Below, one piece after another: positions 18,601 through 26,926 of a stretch of 64,000 bases of DNA. The notes under the pieces are model-generated. The model was not told the DNA's origin. It searched no databases and was given only the letters and a program-made list of their open reading frames with translations. The DNA lies in the NCBI RefSeq assembly GCF_014696675.1, contig NZ_JACJQN010000019.1:60466-124465 (forward strand). The letters run 5' to 3'. A program made the translations under genes and the position numbers. The DNA comes from Phormidium tenue FACHB-1052 (GTDB taxonomy: Bacteria > Cyanobacteriota > Cyanobacteriia > Phormidesmidales > Phormidesmidaceae). Every line of letters begins with the position of its first letter. The first letter of the stretch is position 1.

Positions 18601-19635
18601 GTGGCTTTCTTCGACAGATTTTCTCGCGATATGGGTATTGACCTCGGTACGGCCAATACTCTGGTGTACGTCTCCGGCAAAGGGGTCGTACTGCAAGAGC
18701 CTTCCGTGGTGGCCATCGACCAGATTGAAAAGAAGCCCCTGGCGGTTGGGGAAGCGGCTAAGCGGATGCTGGGTCGTACCCCTGGCAACGTCGTGGCTCT
18801 GCGCCCGCTGCGAGACGGTGTCATCGCCGACTTTGACACCGCTGAACTCATGCTTAAACACTTTATTCGTCAGGTGCATGAGGGCCGCACCTTGGTATCG
18901 CCCCGTATCGTAATTGGCATTCCCAGTGGTGTGACTGGCGTTGAGCGCCGCGCGGTGATGGATGCCGCCCAGCAGGCTGGTGCTCGTACCGTCTACCTGA
19001 TCGACGAGCCGGTAGCTGCTGCCATTGGCGCAGGCCTGCCCGTGGCTGAACCCACCGGCAACATGATTGTAGATATCGGTGGCGGCACCACCGAAGTTGC
19101 CGTGCTGAGTTTGCAGGGCACCGTGCTGAGCGAGTCGGTGCGCGTAGCCGGAGACGAACTCAGCGAAGCCATCTCCAGCTATATGAAGAAAGTGCATAAC
19201 CTCGTGGTTGGGGAACGCACCGCCGAAGAAATCAAAATCACCATTGGGTCGGCCTACCCTAACCCCGATGACCACGAGATTGCCATGGATGTGCGAGGTC
19301 TGCACCTGCTGTCGGGTCTGCCTCGCACCGTGACGGTCAAGAGTGCCGAAATTCGCGAGAGCATGGCCGAGCCGCTTTCGGTCATCGTTGAAGCTGTCAA
19401 GCGCACCCTAGAGCGCACTCCGCCCGAACTTGCGGCTGACATTATCGATCGCGGCATTATGCTGGCTGGCGGCGGAGCCTTGCTTAAGGGGCTAGACACC
19501 CTGATCAGCCACGAAACCGGCATACTGGTGCATGTAGCGGCGGATCCTCTTAGCTGTGTGGTGTTAGGTACCGGGCGAGTACTAGAAAACTTTAGCCAAA
19601 TGGGCCGAGTTTTCAGCGGGCGATCGAGCCTGTAG
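18601..19635 (+). CDS. mreB: Rod shape-determining actin homologue MreB
   Basis: A 344-residue actin-like ATPase that forms membrane-bound filaments and directs cell-wall elongation. Nucleotide-binding motifs are visible: [14 protein letters not shown] (phosphate 1), [15 protein letters not shown] (phosphate 2) and [14 protein letters not shown] (adenosine). I take GTG at 18601; a TTG two codons earlier (18595) is also possible, with AGGGG lying upstream of both. It is the first gene of an mreBCD operon, the conserved shape module. The C-terminal end is complete. Confidence 0.96.
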   Translation: MAFFDRFSRDMGIDLGTANTLVYVSGKGVVLQEPSVVAIDQIEKKPLAVGEAAKRMLGRTPGNVVALRPLRDGVIADFDTAELMLKHFIRQVHEGRTLVSPRIVIGIPSGVTGVERRAVMDAAQQAGARTVYLIDEPVAAAIGAGLPVAEPTGNMIVDIGGGTTEVAVLSLQGTVLSESVRVAGDELSEAISSYMKKVHNLVVGERTAEEIKITIGSAYPNPDDHEIAMDVRGLHLLSGLPRTVTVKSAEIRESMAEPLSVIVEAVKRTLERTPPELAADIIDRGIMLAGGGALLKGLDTLISHETGILVHVAADPLSCVVLGTGRVLENFSQMGRVFSGRSSL

Positions 19636-19668
19636 GGCATCCCCAGAGTCGTCATCTACCCAGAACCT

Positions 19669-20493
19669 ATGTTTGCCCTACGCCGCTGGTGGACACGTCA
19701 TGCCCTCAAAGCGGGAATGGTTACCCTGGCCATTTCCTCCGCTTGGCTAATGCGAGCCAATGATGGTGCCGTTATCTACGAAACCTATCATTGGTTAACC
19801 CGGCCTCTACAGCCGGGCATGAGCCGCGAGCAGCAGTTCGAAAACAGCTACATCCTTGAGCTCCAGCAGCGCATCGTGGAGCTAGAAAACCAGAACCGAT
19901 CGCTGCAAACCCTCAGCGACTACGAAGCCGCTACGCCCCTAGACGGGGTGCGGGCAACAGTAATCGGACGCGGGGCCGACCACTGGTGGCAGCATATTAT
20001 TCTCAACCGGGGCAGCCGCGACGATGTGGCAGATGGGCATGTGGTGACTGGCCCTGGCGGGCTGATTGGTCGAGTAGTAGCGGTTTCTCCCAGCACCTCA
20101 CGGGTGCTGTTAATTAGTGACCCCACCAGCCGAGTGGGCGCTAAGGTCAGCCGCAGCCGGGCCATGGGAGTAGTGAGAGGGCAATCGAACAACCGAGTGG
20201 TGATGGAGTTCTTTGAAAAACTCCCCGACGTGAAAGCCGGTGACGTAATTGTTACCTCCTCCTACAGCCGCTTGTTTCCCCAAGACATTCCCATTGGCCG
20301 CATCGAATCGATTGATTTAACCAAAAGTCCGGCTCCAGAAGCGGTGATTCAGCTATCGTCGCCCCTATCGATTTTGGAGTGGGCCATTGTTCACCCCTTC
20401 GAGCCGCAGGAAACGGTGGATTTGCCCGTGCTGCCGGGGGCATCGCCTGAAAATGGCGTGATCCCTGAAAGCGGCAACGGAGCCCGGCCATGA
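19669..20493 (+). CDS. mreC: Rod shape-determining protein MreC
   Basis: A 274-residue single-pass inner-membrane protein with a periplasmic beta-barrel domain that links MreB to peptidoglycan synthases. It has an N-terminal membrane helix (about 14-32), a coiled coil (about 62-90: LELQQRIVELENQNRSLQ) and the double beta-barrel region with GPGGLIGRVVAVSPSTSRV and ISDPTSRVGAK. It starts 33 bp after mreB and overlaps mreD by four bases. Confidence 0.94.
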   Translation: MFALRRWWTRHALKAGMVTLAISSAWLMRANDGAVIYETYHWLTRPLQPGMSREQQFENSYILELQQRIVELENQNRSLQTLSDYEAATPLDGVRATVIGRGADHWWQHIILNRGSRDDVADGHVVTGPGGLIGRVVAVSPSTSRVLLISDPTSRVGAKVSRSRAMGVVRGQSNNRVVMEFFEKLPDVKAGDVIVTSSYSRLFPQDIPIGRIESIDLTKSPAPEAVIQLSSPLSILEWAIVHPFEPQETVDLPVLPGASPENGVIPESGNGARP

Positions 20494-21068
20494 CCTTGGG
20501 GATGAGAGCATCGTCATTGCCCCTGTGGCGTCAGCCTTGGGTGATCAATAGCTTAGTTACGGCAGCGTCGGTGTTGGTCTGCCTACTGCTGCTGCCCAGT
20601 CGCATACCAGGAATGGAACTGCTGGGGGTTGCCCCTCACTGGTTGCTAATCTGGGTCGTAGCCTGGAGCATTAGGCGCACCCAGTGGGAGGCCGCCATAG
20701 CCGGGCTGGTGCTGGGCCTGCTACAGGATGCCATGACCTCTCCCAACCCAACCCATACCCTCAGCTTGATTGTGGTCGGGGTGCTCACGGCACGGCTGCA
20801 AAAGCAGCGCTACCTCCAGGAAGACATTGTCTCGGTGGCGCTGATTGTGTTTGCGATGGCGGTGATTGCAGAGACAGTGCTGGCACTGCAAATTAGTTTT
20901 GACCAGATTTTGTCGGCCAATTCGCTTTACCCACCCCTGGGCAGAATCTGGATCTATCACCAGCGGGTGGCGTTGAGTTCCGCTATTTTAAGCAGTCTGT
21001 GGGCTCCAGCCTTGTATTACCCGCTGAACCGCTGGTGGGATCGCTATGCCACTGAGTCTCAGGGGTAG
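20490..21068 (+). CDS. mreD: Rod shape-determining protein MreD
   Basis: A 192-residue integral membrane protein with five to six predicted helices. The short conserved stretch GLVLGLLQDAMTSPNP fits the MreD pattern. Its ATG overlaps the mreC stop (ATGA), which signals translational coupling. It closes the mreBCD operon; no rodA or pbp2 follows, as the next gene is gatB on the other strand. Confidence 0.88.
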   Translation: MTLGMRASSLPLWRQPWVINSLVTAASVLVCLLLLPSRIPGMELLGVAPHWLLIWVVAWSIRRTQWEAAIAGLVLGLLQDAMTSPNPTHTLSLIVVGVLTARLQKQRYLQEDIVSVALIVFAMAVIAETVLALQISFDQILSANSLYPPLGRIWIYHQRVALSSAILSSLWAPALYYPLNRWWDRYATESQG

Positions 21069-21235
21069 AAGGGTCGGCGATCGCAACTATCGCAACTTCT
21101 GAGCACCCTATCCTGTTCAAATAATCGCCTTTAACAATCTCAGGTCGTCGGCACTTAGGATGGGCAAAATTAGCTGACCCATCGGACTGAGCCCAGACGA
21201 GTTTCTACTAGAGCATGGATGAATGCTTAATGGTT

Positions 21236-21249
21236 GTAGGGGCAGCCCC
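21236..21249 (+). repeat. REP-like hairpin with GTAG foot
   Basis: GTAG at 21236-21239 leads into the small palindrome GGGGCAGCCCC (21239-21249). It has the same layout as the REP-like units at 41112, 41343 and (reverse) 60228. It sits between the convergent mreD and gatB. Confidence 0.45.
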
Positions 21250-21262
21250 GCAAAAAATAGGC

Positions 21263-21291
21263 AAAAAAAAGGAGAGCTCAATCGGCTCTCC
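21263..21291 (-). terminator. Intrinsic terminator after gatB
   Basis: On the minus strand the stem GGAGAGC (21285-21291) and GCTCTCC (21271-21277), 7 bp with a 7-nt loop, is followed directly by eight T residues (A-run 21263-21270 on the plus strand). It lies about 95 nt after the gatB stop. Confidence 0.85.
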
Positions 21292-21385
21292 CTACCATCA
21301 GGGTGCATCTACGTACCATATTAACTCAAAAATTGCATGGGGGGTAAGACCCCTCATTTAATTTTATCAATGATTTTGAGAAACT

Positions 21386-22888
21386 TCATTGATTAAGCTT
21401 TTGACTGAGCAGCTGATTGCTCAGTTTTGGATCTACTCTGCCGCCGCTGCGCTTCATTAGCTGGCCCACAAAGAACCCCTGGAGCTTTTTCTTACCGCCA
21501 CGGTAGGCCTCTAGCTCTTCGGGATGGGCCGCCAGCACCTCGTCAATCATGGCCTCGATCTGCGCCGGGTCAGAAATTTGACTCAGCCCCCGCGCTTCCA
21601 CTAGAGCTTTAGGGGAGCCACCCTGGGTGAGCAGCTCAGGTAGCAGATCCTTGCCAATTTTGTTGCTGATCGTCCCCGCCGCGATTAGCTGCACTAGCTC
21701 GGCTAGGGCAACAGGGGTCAGGGGCAGTGCATCGATGGAAACTCGCTCCGTGTTGAGGTAGGCGGCGATGTCCTGGGTGATCCAGTTGGCGGTGAGTTTG
21801 GGGTCGGCACCAGCCGCCATCGCTGCTTCGAAGTATTCGGTGATGGCGCGCTCGTCGCTCAGCACCCGGGCATCGTAGGGCGAGAGGCCAAACTCGGCTT
21901 CATAGCGATCGCGCTTTTGGGCGGGTAGCTCAGGCAGTTCGGCCAGCCAGCCCTCTTTTTGCTCTACCGACACCACAATAGGCGGCAGATCGGGCTCAGG
22001 AAAGTAGCGGTAGTCGCTGGAGCCTTCCTTGGAGCGCATGCTCTTGGTGCGCTGGCTGCTTTCATCCCACAGGCGAGTCTCTTGAAGGATTTTCTCGCCG
22101 GTCTGATTGGCTTTAATCTGCCGATCGATTTCGTACTCGATCGCCTTTTGAATGGCGCTGAAGGAGTTCATGTTTTTGATCTCCACCTTGGTGCCAAACT
22201 CCTCTTGGCCAACTGGGCGCACGGAGATGTTGACATCGCAGCGCAGGGAGCCCTCCTGCATGTTGCCGTCGCTAATGCCCAGGTAGCGCACGATGCGGCG
22301 CAGCTCTTGGGCATATTCGGCGGCTTCTTGGCCGGTGCGAATATCGGGTTCGGAGACGATTTCGATCAGGGGGACGCCAGCACGGTTGTAGTCAACCAGG
22401 GAGTAGGTGGAGCCAGCCAGGCGATCGCTACCTGCGTGCACCAGCTTGCCCGCATCTTCTTCCATGTGCAGGCGGGTAATGCCGATGCGCTTGCGAGTGG
22501 CTTCCTTAGTCTTTTTATCGATCAGCTCAATTTCTAACCAGCCGTGCTCGGCGATGGGCAGGTCGTACTGAGAAATTTGGTAGTTTTTGGGCAGGTCGGG
22601 GTAGAAGTACTGCTTGCGATCGAACTTCGAGTAGGGGGCAATCTGGCAATTTAAGGCTAGCCCGGCTTTGACGGCATACTCCAGCACGCGCTGATTGAGC
22701 ACCGGCAGCACCCCTGGCATACCCACCACAATGGGGTCGATGTAGGTGTTAGGGTCGGCCCCAAAAGCCGTAGAGGCTGGGGAGAAGATTTTGGTTTCGG
22801 TGCACAACTGACAGTGGGTTTCGAGACCAATGATGGCTTCGTACTGAGTCTTAGCGGGCTGAGTTTTGGCGGGGGCCGCAGTGGTCAT
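21386..22888 (-). CDS. gatB: Asp-tRNA(Asn)/Glu-tRNA(Gln) amidotransferase subunit B
   Basis: A 500-residue subunit that binds mischarged tRNA and carries the kinase and amidation site. Signatures include GLETHCQLCTETKIFSP, the block YFYPDLPKNYQISQYDLP and LRCDVNISVRP. The C-terminal YqeY-like helical domain is complete. Two in-frame ATGs (22900 and 22888) are possible; I choose 22888 (MTTAAPAK), which matches the usual start context. It lies downstream of ubiA on the same strand, separated by a C-rich leader. Confidence 0.96.
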   Translation of the reverse strand: MTTAAPAKTQPAKTQYEAIIGLETHCQLCTETKIFSPASTAFGADPNTYIDPIVVGMPGVLPVLNQRVLEYAVKAGLALNCQIAPYSKFDRKQYFYPDLPKNYQISQYDLPIAEHGWLEIELIDKKTKEATRKRIGITRLHMEEDAGKLVHAGSDRLAGSTYSLVDYNRAGVPLIEIVSEPDIRTGQEAAEYAQELRRIVRYLGISDGNMQEGSLRCDVNISVRPVGQEEFGTKVEIKNMNSFSAIQKAIEYEIDRQIKANQTGEKILQETRLWDESSQRTKSMRSKEGSSDYRYFPEPDLPPIVVSVEQKEGWLAELPELPAQKRDRYEAEFGLSPYDARVLSDERAITEYFEAAMAAGADPKLTANWITQDIAAYLNTERVSIDALPLTPVALAELVQLIAAGTISNKIGKDLLPELLTQGGSPKALVEARGLSQISDPAQIEAMIDEVLAAHPEELEAYRGGKKKLQGFFVGQLMKRSGGRVDPKLSNQLLSQKLNQ

Positions 22889-22936
22889 AAACCGCTCCAA
22901 CGGGGAATTGCATTCTTAGAGTAACTATTGTAGCCC

Positions 22937-23017
22937 TGACGGGGTAGGTGGAGGGGTGGGGGAGTAGGGGTGAGGGGTGGGAGGGTAAGGGGTACGAGGG
23001 TGAGGGGTGGGGAGTGG
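22937..23017 (-). repeat. C-rich (plus strand G-rich) degenerate tandem repeat
   Basis: On the plus strand the region is built of imperfect units like GTGAGGGGTGGG and GGGTAAGGGGTAC, giving a pyrimidine tract in the RNA of the ubiA-gatB transcript. A similar C-rich tract separates the SSADH and 2-oxoglutarate decarboxylase genes (53165-53255). The G-rich strand could form G-quadruplexes. Confidence 0.65.
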
Positions 23018-23923
23018 TTACAGCAGAAAGCCTAGGATCATGCCGATGAGAAGCCCGAAGCCGAGTTGGACATTTTGCCGAAAGATTTGCCCGTAGAGGG
23101 TGAGGGGTGGCTTGTAGCGGCTGAGCAGGTAGGACTGGCGCGACCATACCATCAGCGCAGCGGCTAGCCCCAGCCAGTACGGGAACGCGAGGAGCAGCAA
23201 CAGGCCTAGCCAAATCAAGAGCAGCCATGCACCCAAGAAGCAAAAGCCGATGAATTGGGGGGTGTAGTCGCCAAAGAAAAGGGCAGCGGAGTTAACGCCC
23301 AAGCGGCGATCGTCGTCGCGATCGGGGATGGCGTAGACGGTATCAAAGCTCAGAGTCCACAGCACCACGGCCAGCCAGAGAATCCACACGGGTAAGTCTA
23401 GGTTATTGGTGACTGCCGCCCAAGGAATCAGCACCGCAAACCCCCAGGCGAGAGACAGCACTAGCTGCGGCACCGGAAACACGCGCTTGGCCAGGGGGTA
23501 GAACAGGATAAACGGTACGGCCAGCACACACAGCCAAAAGCTCAGGGCATTGAGGTAAAGCGACAGACCGTAGGCACAGAGCAGGGACACCAGCAGCACC
23601 CCGATGCCCACCTGCACGGACAGATCGCGGGCAGCCAGAGGGCGGGTGCGGGTGCGGGCCACGTGGGGGTCAATGTTGCGATCCCACAGGTCGTTGACGA
23701 CGCAGCCAGCAGCACTGGTGGCCAGGGTGCCCAGAATAATCACGCCAACCAAAGGCAGGGGAGGGCTACCCTCGGCGGCCAGCACCACCGACCACAAGGC
23801 TGGAATCATCAAAATTAGTCGCCCGGTGGGCTTATCCCAGCGCAGCAGGCGAATGATGGCATCTGGGGTGGAGGGTTCGGGACGGGTGGAAGGACTCGCC
23901 ATAGTCGCCAACGATGATTGCAT
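23018..23923 (-). CDS. ubiA: 4-hydroxybenzoate prenyltransferase, UbiA family (plastoquinone pathway)
   Basis: A 301-residue integral membrane enzyme with about eight helices that attaches a polyprenyl chain to 4-hydroxybenzoate. The first Asp-rich motif is NDLWDRNIDPHVARTRTRPL and the second YAIPDRDDDRRLGVNS; both bind the prenyl diphosphate through magnesium. The sequence type is that of cyanobacterial 4-hydroxybenzoate solanesyltransferases, which lead to plastoquinone. ATG at 23923 gives the normal length; a second ATG (MASPSTRPE) lies seven codons in. Confidence 0.92.
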   Translation of the reverse strand: MQSSLATMASPSTRPEPSTPDAIIRLLRWDKPTGRLILMIPALWSVVLAAEGSPPLPLVGVIILGTLATSAAGCVVNDLWDRNIDPHVARTRTRPLAARDLSVQVGIGVLLVSLLCAYGLSLYLNALSFWLCVLAVPFILFYPLAKRVFPVPQLVLSLAWGFAVLIPWAAVTNNLDLPVWILWLAVVLWTLSFDTVYAIPDRDDDRRLGVNSAALFFGDYTPQFIGFCFLGAWLLLIWLGLLLLLAFPYWLGLAAALMVWSRQSYLLSRYKPPLTLYGQIFRQNVQLGFGLLIGMILGFLL

Positions 23924-23990
23924 AGGTACATCTTCAGCATAGCGGCGGTTGAGCCTGGCCCAAAGCGTTGGCGGCAGGGCAATAGCTTGG

Positions 23991-24956
23991 TTAGGGCGAT
24001 CGCTCTACACCATAAATTTGCATGCCCTGAGCGGCTAGAAAGTCTAGATTGATCGGCTCTGTTGAGGTCGCCCTGTTGTGCAGCAAAGCCGTGAAACCGC
24101 CCGCCCCCAGCCCCGACTGGGGCCAAAGGCGATAGCAGGGCAAAGCGGACAGGGGTGAAGCGTAGTCGGCCAACACAGGGACTTCCACGGCCTCAAACTG
24201 GGGAAACTTTTTGATCAGCCACTCTACGACCTGCTCGTTTTCGTCGGGGGAGAAGGTGCAGGTCATGTAGGCCAAGTAGCCGCCACCGGTCACCGTTTGG
24301 GCGGCACTGGCCAGAATTCGCTTTTGGCGGCTGGCGTTTTTCTTGATGTTGACGGGGTGAAAGCAGCCTAGAGCCTGATCGCCTTTGGCCAAGAGCGACT
24401 GACCGCTGCATGGAGCATCGACTATCACTACTGAGGCGGCATGGGGAAGCTGTTCGGCAAAGGTTTGTGGGTCGAGGTTAAACACTAGCGAGTCGGTCAG
24501 CCCGCAGCGTTTGAGGTTAGCAATCAAGACTCTGACCCGCTTGCGGACAACTTCGTTGCACCAGAGATGATCTGGCGTTAACGCTTTCCAGGCCAGCAGG
24601 CTTTTGCCGCCTGGGGCGGCGCAGAGATCGAGCACTGACTCTGTCGGGGTAGCGATCGCGCTCAACACTGCCGCCGAGAACACCGAGGCCATATCCAAAC
24701 AGTAGTAGGCTCCATCCTGGTGGAGCCCATGTTGACCGGGGCGCTGATCACCGCTGAGGCGATCGACCCAGGCGGGCTGCCAGGGTAGGGCTGGGGCGAT
24801 CGCAAAGGGCACTACCTCTAGCCGGGGCTGCATCCACACAATGGCAGTCGGAAACGGCTGAGGGTTGACTAGGGCCTCTACAAAGGCATCGCGATCGCGC
24901 GCCTCAGCAAACAGCCGACGACTCAGTTTTAGCAGCAGGTTAGAGGGTTCGCCCAT
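23991..24956 (-). CDS. RsmB/NOP2 family RNA (cytosine-5) methyltransferase
   Basis: A 321-residue SAM-dependent methyltransferase for cytosine in rRNA or tRNA. Motif I is VLDLCAAPGGKSLLAW; motif IV DAPCSGQSLL and motif VI MTCTFSPDENE contain the two cysteines of the m5C mechanism. It lacks the NusB-like N-terminal domain of true RsmB, so it is closer to short RsmF/NSUN-like members. The target base cannot be told from sequence. ubiA follows 67 bp downstream on the same strand. Confidence 0.9.
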   Translation of the reverse strand: MGEPSNLLLKLSRRLFAEARDRDAFVEALVNPQPFPTAIVWMQPRLEVVPFAIAPALPWQPAWVDRLSGDQRPGQHGLHQDGAYYCLDMASVFSAAVLSAIATPTESVLDLCAAPGGKSLLAWKALTPDHLWCNEVVRKRVRVLIANLKRCGLTDSLVFNLDPQTFAEQLPHAASVVIVDAPCSGQSLLAKGDQALGCFHPVNIKKNASRQKRILASAAQTVTGGGYLAYMTCTFSPDENEQVVEWLIKKFPQFEAVEVPVLADYASPLSALPCYRLWPQSGLGAGGFTALLHNRATSTEPINLDFLAAQGMQIYGVERSP

Positions 24957-25084
24957 AGGGCAGGATTATGCCACAACCTACGGGTTAACCGTAGAGCTAC
25001 AAGATTTGGGCCGCAACCATTGACCTTCAAGCTATTACCCTCAAGTTAATCAATAGTTAACCAATTCATATCTAAAGAATGACG

Positions 25085-25294
25085 GAGGTTGAGACAATAG
25101 TATTGAGGCAAACTCAGTAGTCTCAATGGTGACATTAGCTACTGAGTTTTCAAAAGCAGATCAATTGGTCTGCTATCTGCTTAATTAAGCAATAGGGATA
25201 ATACCCCTTTTTGAGCTGATCCCTAATAAGTTTACGTTCGTTGAAGTTTTAAGCATTGTTCATTCACATAATTGTGACTATCTCCAACGTAAAC
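25085..25294 (+). ncRNA. Candidate structured RNA with competing hairpins and terminator-like stem
   Basis: An A+T-rich stretch in the 479-bp gap between the methyltransferase and the small Cys protein is dense in perfect inverted repeats. TTGAGAC (25089-25095) can pair with GTCTCAA (25120-25126). ATTGAG (25102) can pair with CTCAAT (25121-25126). AACTCAGTAG (25111-25120) pairs with CTACTGAGTT (25139-25148). AGCAGA (25155) pairs with TCTGCT (25169-25174). GGG(ATAATA)CCCC then runs into TTTTT (25195-25212), while TAGGGAT (25193-25199) can instead pair with ATCCCTA (25219-25225). GTTTACGTT (25230-25238) pairs with AACGTAAAC (25286-25294). Several pairings exclude each other, as in an attenuator or riboswitch. 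I recognise no known family; it could be the leader of the gene at 25436 or a free small RNA. Confidence 0.45.
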
Positions 25295-25389
25295 ATAAAG
25301 ACAATATAAAAGGCATTTAGCAATTTCGTGGGCTACATCCTTGTAAGACCTAAAGGTTTGGGCCTTGAGGTAGATGATCTCCGCTTTTT

Positions 25390-25406
25390 AAGGAGTGAAA
25401 ATGTAG
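25390..25406 (+). promoter_or_regulatory. Shine-Dalgarno followed by start-stop AUG-UAG
   Basis: AAGGAG (25390-25395) lies five bases before ATG (25401-25403), which is followed at once by TAG (25404-25406). This minimal start-stop element lies 30 bp before the start of the small Cys protein gene. It may be chance, or a ribosome-holding element in the leader. Confidence 0.35.
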
Positions 25407-25435
25407 AAGAGACATGCAGCTTTTAGGAAGCCACT

Positions 25436-25753
25436 ATGAAGTCAGCGCAGGGCCGGGTGTCATCGTGTAGTCGCTGCCGTTTTTATGCTCCGGAGGGCCG
25501 ACGGGGAGGACAGTGCAGTCAGCTTGGCGTGCCGGTAGAAAGCCGTTGGAAACCGTGCCCCCTGGCTGTGCCAGTGTTTGCGCCACCGCTGGTGCCAATC
25601 AAATCTTTAGATCTCTTACCTCAGCCCTTAGAGTTGGGCTTTCCTACAGTTTTTCGAGAGGCGGCGCGGCTGGAGGCAGCTTTGGAGGCTCCGGCTGTCA
25701 CTGGGCATTTAGCAGAGGCTATTCAACCGATCCCAGCCCAGGTTTGTCGCTAA
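25436..25753 (+). CDS. Conserved cyanobacterial small protein with four-Cys motif
   Basis: A 105-residue protein. The N-terminal half has CSRCRFYAPEGRRGGQC and, further on, KPCPLAVPVFAPP: four cysteines in a C-x2-C-x(13)-C-x(16)-C spacing that could bind zinc or an iron-sulfur cluster. I recall similar short proteins with the CRxCRxYxPEGRRGG pattern across cyanobacteria, without known function. AGGAAG lies five bases before the ATG. An out-of-frame 18-codon frame (25414-25470) overlaps the start. The long, structured leader upstream suggests post-transcriptional control. Confidence 0.75.
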   Translation: MKSAQGRVSSCSRCRFYAPEGRRGGQCSQLGVPVESRWKPCPLAVPVFAPPLVPIKSLDLLPQPLELGFPTVFREAARLEAALEAPAVTGHLAEAIQPIPAQVCR

Positions 25754-25895
25754 AGCAGCCAGGGATTGGCTCTAGAATCTAGAGGTGAGCTGTTTCCGTC
25801 CTTTTTATGCACAATCGAGTCCTTTGGGCAACCAGAGCAAATGCGGCAGGCTGGGGGTTAGCAGGGGCTAGTTGTCAACGGGCTGCGATCGCCTA

Positions 25896-26858
25896 ATGTC
25901 GCTGCGTTATGCCGTTGTTGGCACTGGGGCCGTGGGCGGTTACTACGGAGCCCGACTCCAACAGGGGGGAGCTGAGGTGCATTTTTTGCTGCACCGCGAC
26001 TATGACCACGTGCTCAAGTCTGGCCTGGTGGTGCAGTCGATCGCGGGAGATTTTGTCCTGCCCCAGGTGCAGGCCCATTGCACCACCGCTACTATGCCCC
26101 CCGTTGATGTGGTGGTGATTGGGCTCAAGACGACGCAAAATGCTTTGTTGCCCAACCTACTGCCGCCTCTTTTGGGGCCAAAGACGGCGATTTTAACCCT
26201 GCAAAATGGCTTTGGCATTGAGGCTGAGCTGGCGGCTTGGGTCGGCGATCGCCCTATTTTGGGCGGGCTGTGTGTTATTTGCGCCAACAAAGTCGGCCCT
26301 GGAGCCATTCGCCATCTCGACTACGGCAACCTGCTGCTGGGACAGCATCGCCCCGATCACCAGCCTGCTGGCATTTCGCCCTTGCTAGAGCAGATTGTGC
26401 AAGACTTTGCGGCGGGGCAAGTCACCGTAGACAAGGTTGAGGATCTGCGTCTGGCCCGGTGGCGCAAACTGCTCTGGAATATTCCCTTTAATGGGCTGTC
26501 AGTGGTGATGGCTGCTACGACGGACGAAATGATGGCCGATCCCAACATTCGCCAGCTAGCAGAATGGCTCATGGCAGACGTGTTGGAGGCCGCTCAGCAC
26601 GATGGAGATACCCTTTCTCCCGGTCAAAACCGGCATTTGCCGCCAGCCTTAGTTGCTCAGATGCTGGCACACACCGAGCAGATGACGCCCTACCGCACCA
26701 GCATGAAGATTGATTTTGACGAGGGCCGTCCCCTAGAGGTAGAAGCCATCTATGGCAATGCTCTACGGACTGCCCAGGCGGCGGGGGCAACGGTGCCAAG
26801 AATTGAGATGCTGTATCACTGGCTCAAGGCAATCGATCGGCGACGGGGGAAAGGGTAA
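25896..26858 (+). CDS. panE: 2-dehydropantoate 2-reductase (ketopantoate reductase family)
   Basis: A 320-residue NADPH-dependent reductase, the step from ketopantoate to pantoate in coenzyme A synthesis. The Rossmann motif is GTGAVGGYYGARL near the N-terminus. The catalytic Lys is expected in VDKVEDLRLARWRKLLWNIPFN, and the C-terminal helical domain carries RTSMKIDFDEGRPLEVEAIYG. I choose ATG at 25896 because it places the Rossmann strand at residue 2; the frame extends to 25872 without support. Family members with other keto-acid substrates exist, so the exact role is slightly open. Confidence 0.88.
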   Translation: MSLRYAVVGTGAVGGYYGARLQQGGAEVHFLLHRDYDHVLKSGLVVQSIAGDFVLPQVQAHCTTATMPPVDVVVIGLKTTQNALLPNLLPPLLGPKTAILTLQNGFGIEAELAAWVGDRPILGGLCVICANKVGPGAIRHLDYGNLLLGQHRPDHQPAGISPLLEQIVQDFAAGQVTVDKVEDLRLARWRKLLWNIPFNGLSVVMAATTDEMMADPNIRQLAEWLMADVLEAAQHDGDTLSPGQNRHLPPALVAQMLAHTEQMTPYRTSMKIDFDEGRPLEVEAIYGNALRTAQAAGATVPRIEMLYHWLKAIDRRRGKG

Positions 26859-26926
26859 TCGGGTGAGGTCGCAAGAAACGGGTGGTATGGGTTGAGGGCG
26901 ATCGCTAGATTGGGGATTGTAGTTGA

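Noticed and set aside
22937..23017. Possible CRISPR-like array
   Set aside because: Units are short, degenerate and without spacers; it is a G-rich simple repeat. No CRISPR or cas gene is seen in the window.
25264..25277. CRP-type site TCACA-N4-TGTGA
   Set aside because: The half-sites are in the reverse order and spacing of the TGTGA-N6-TCACA consensus.
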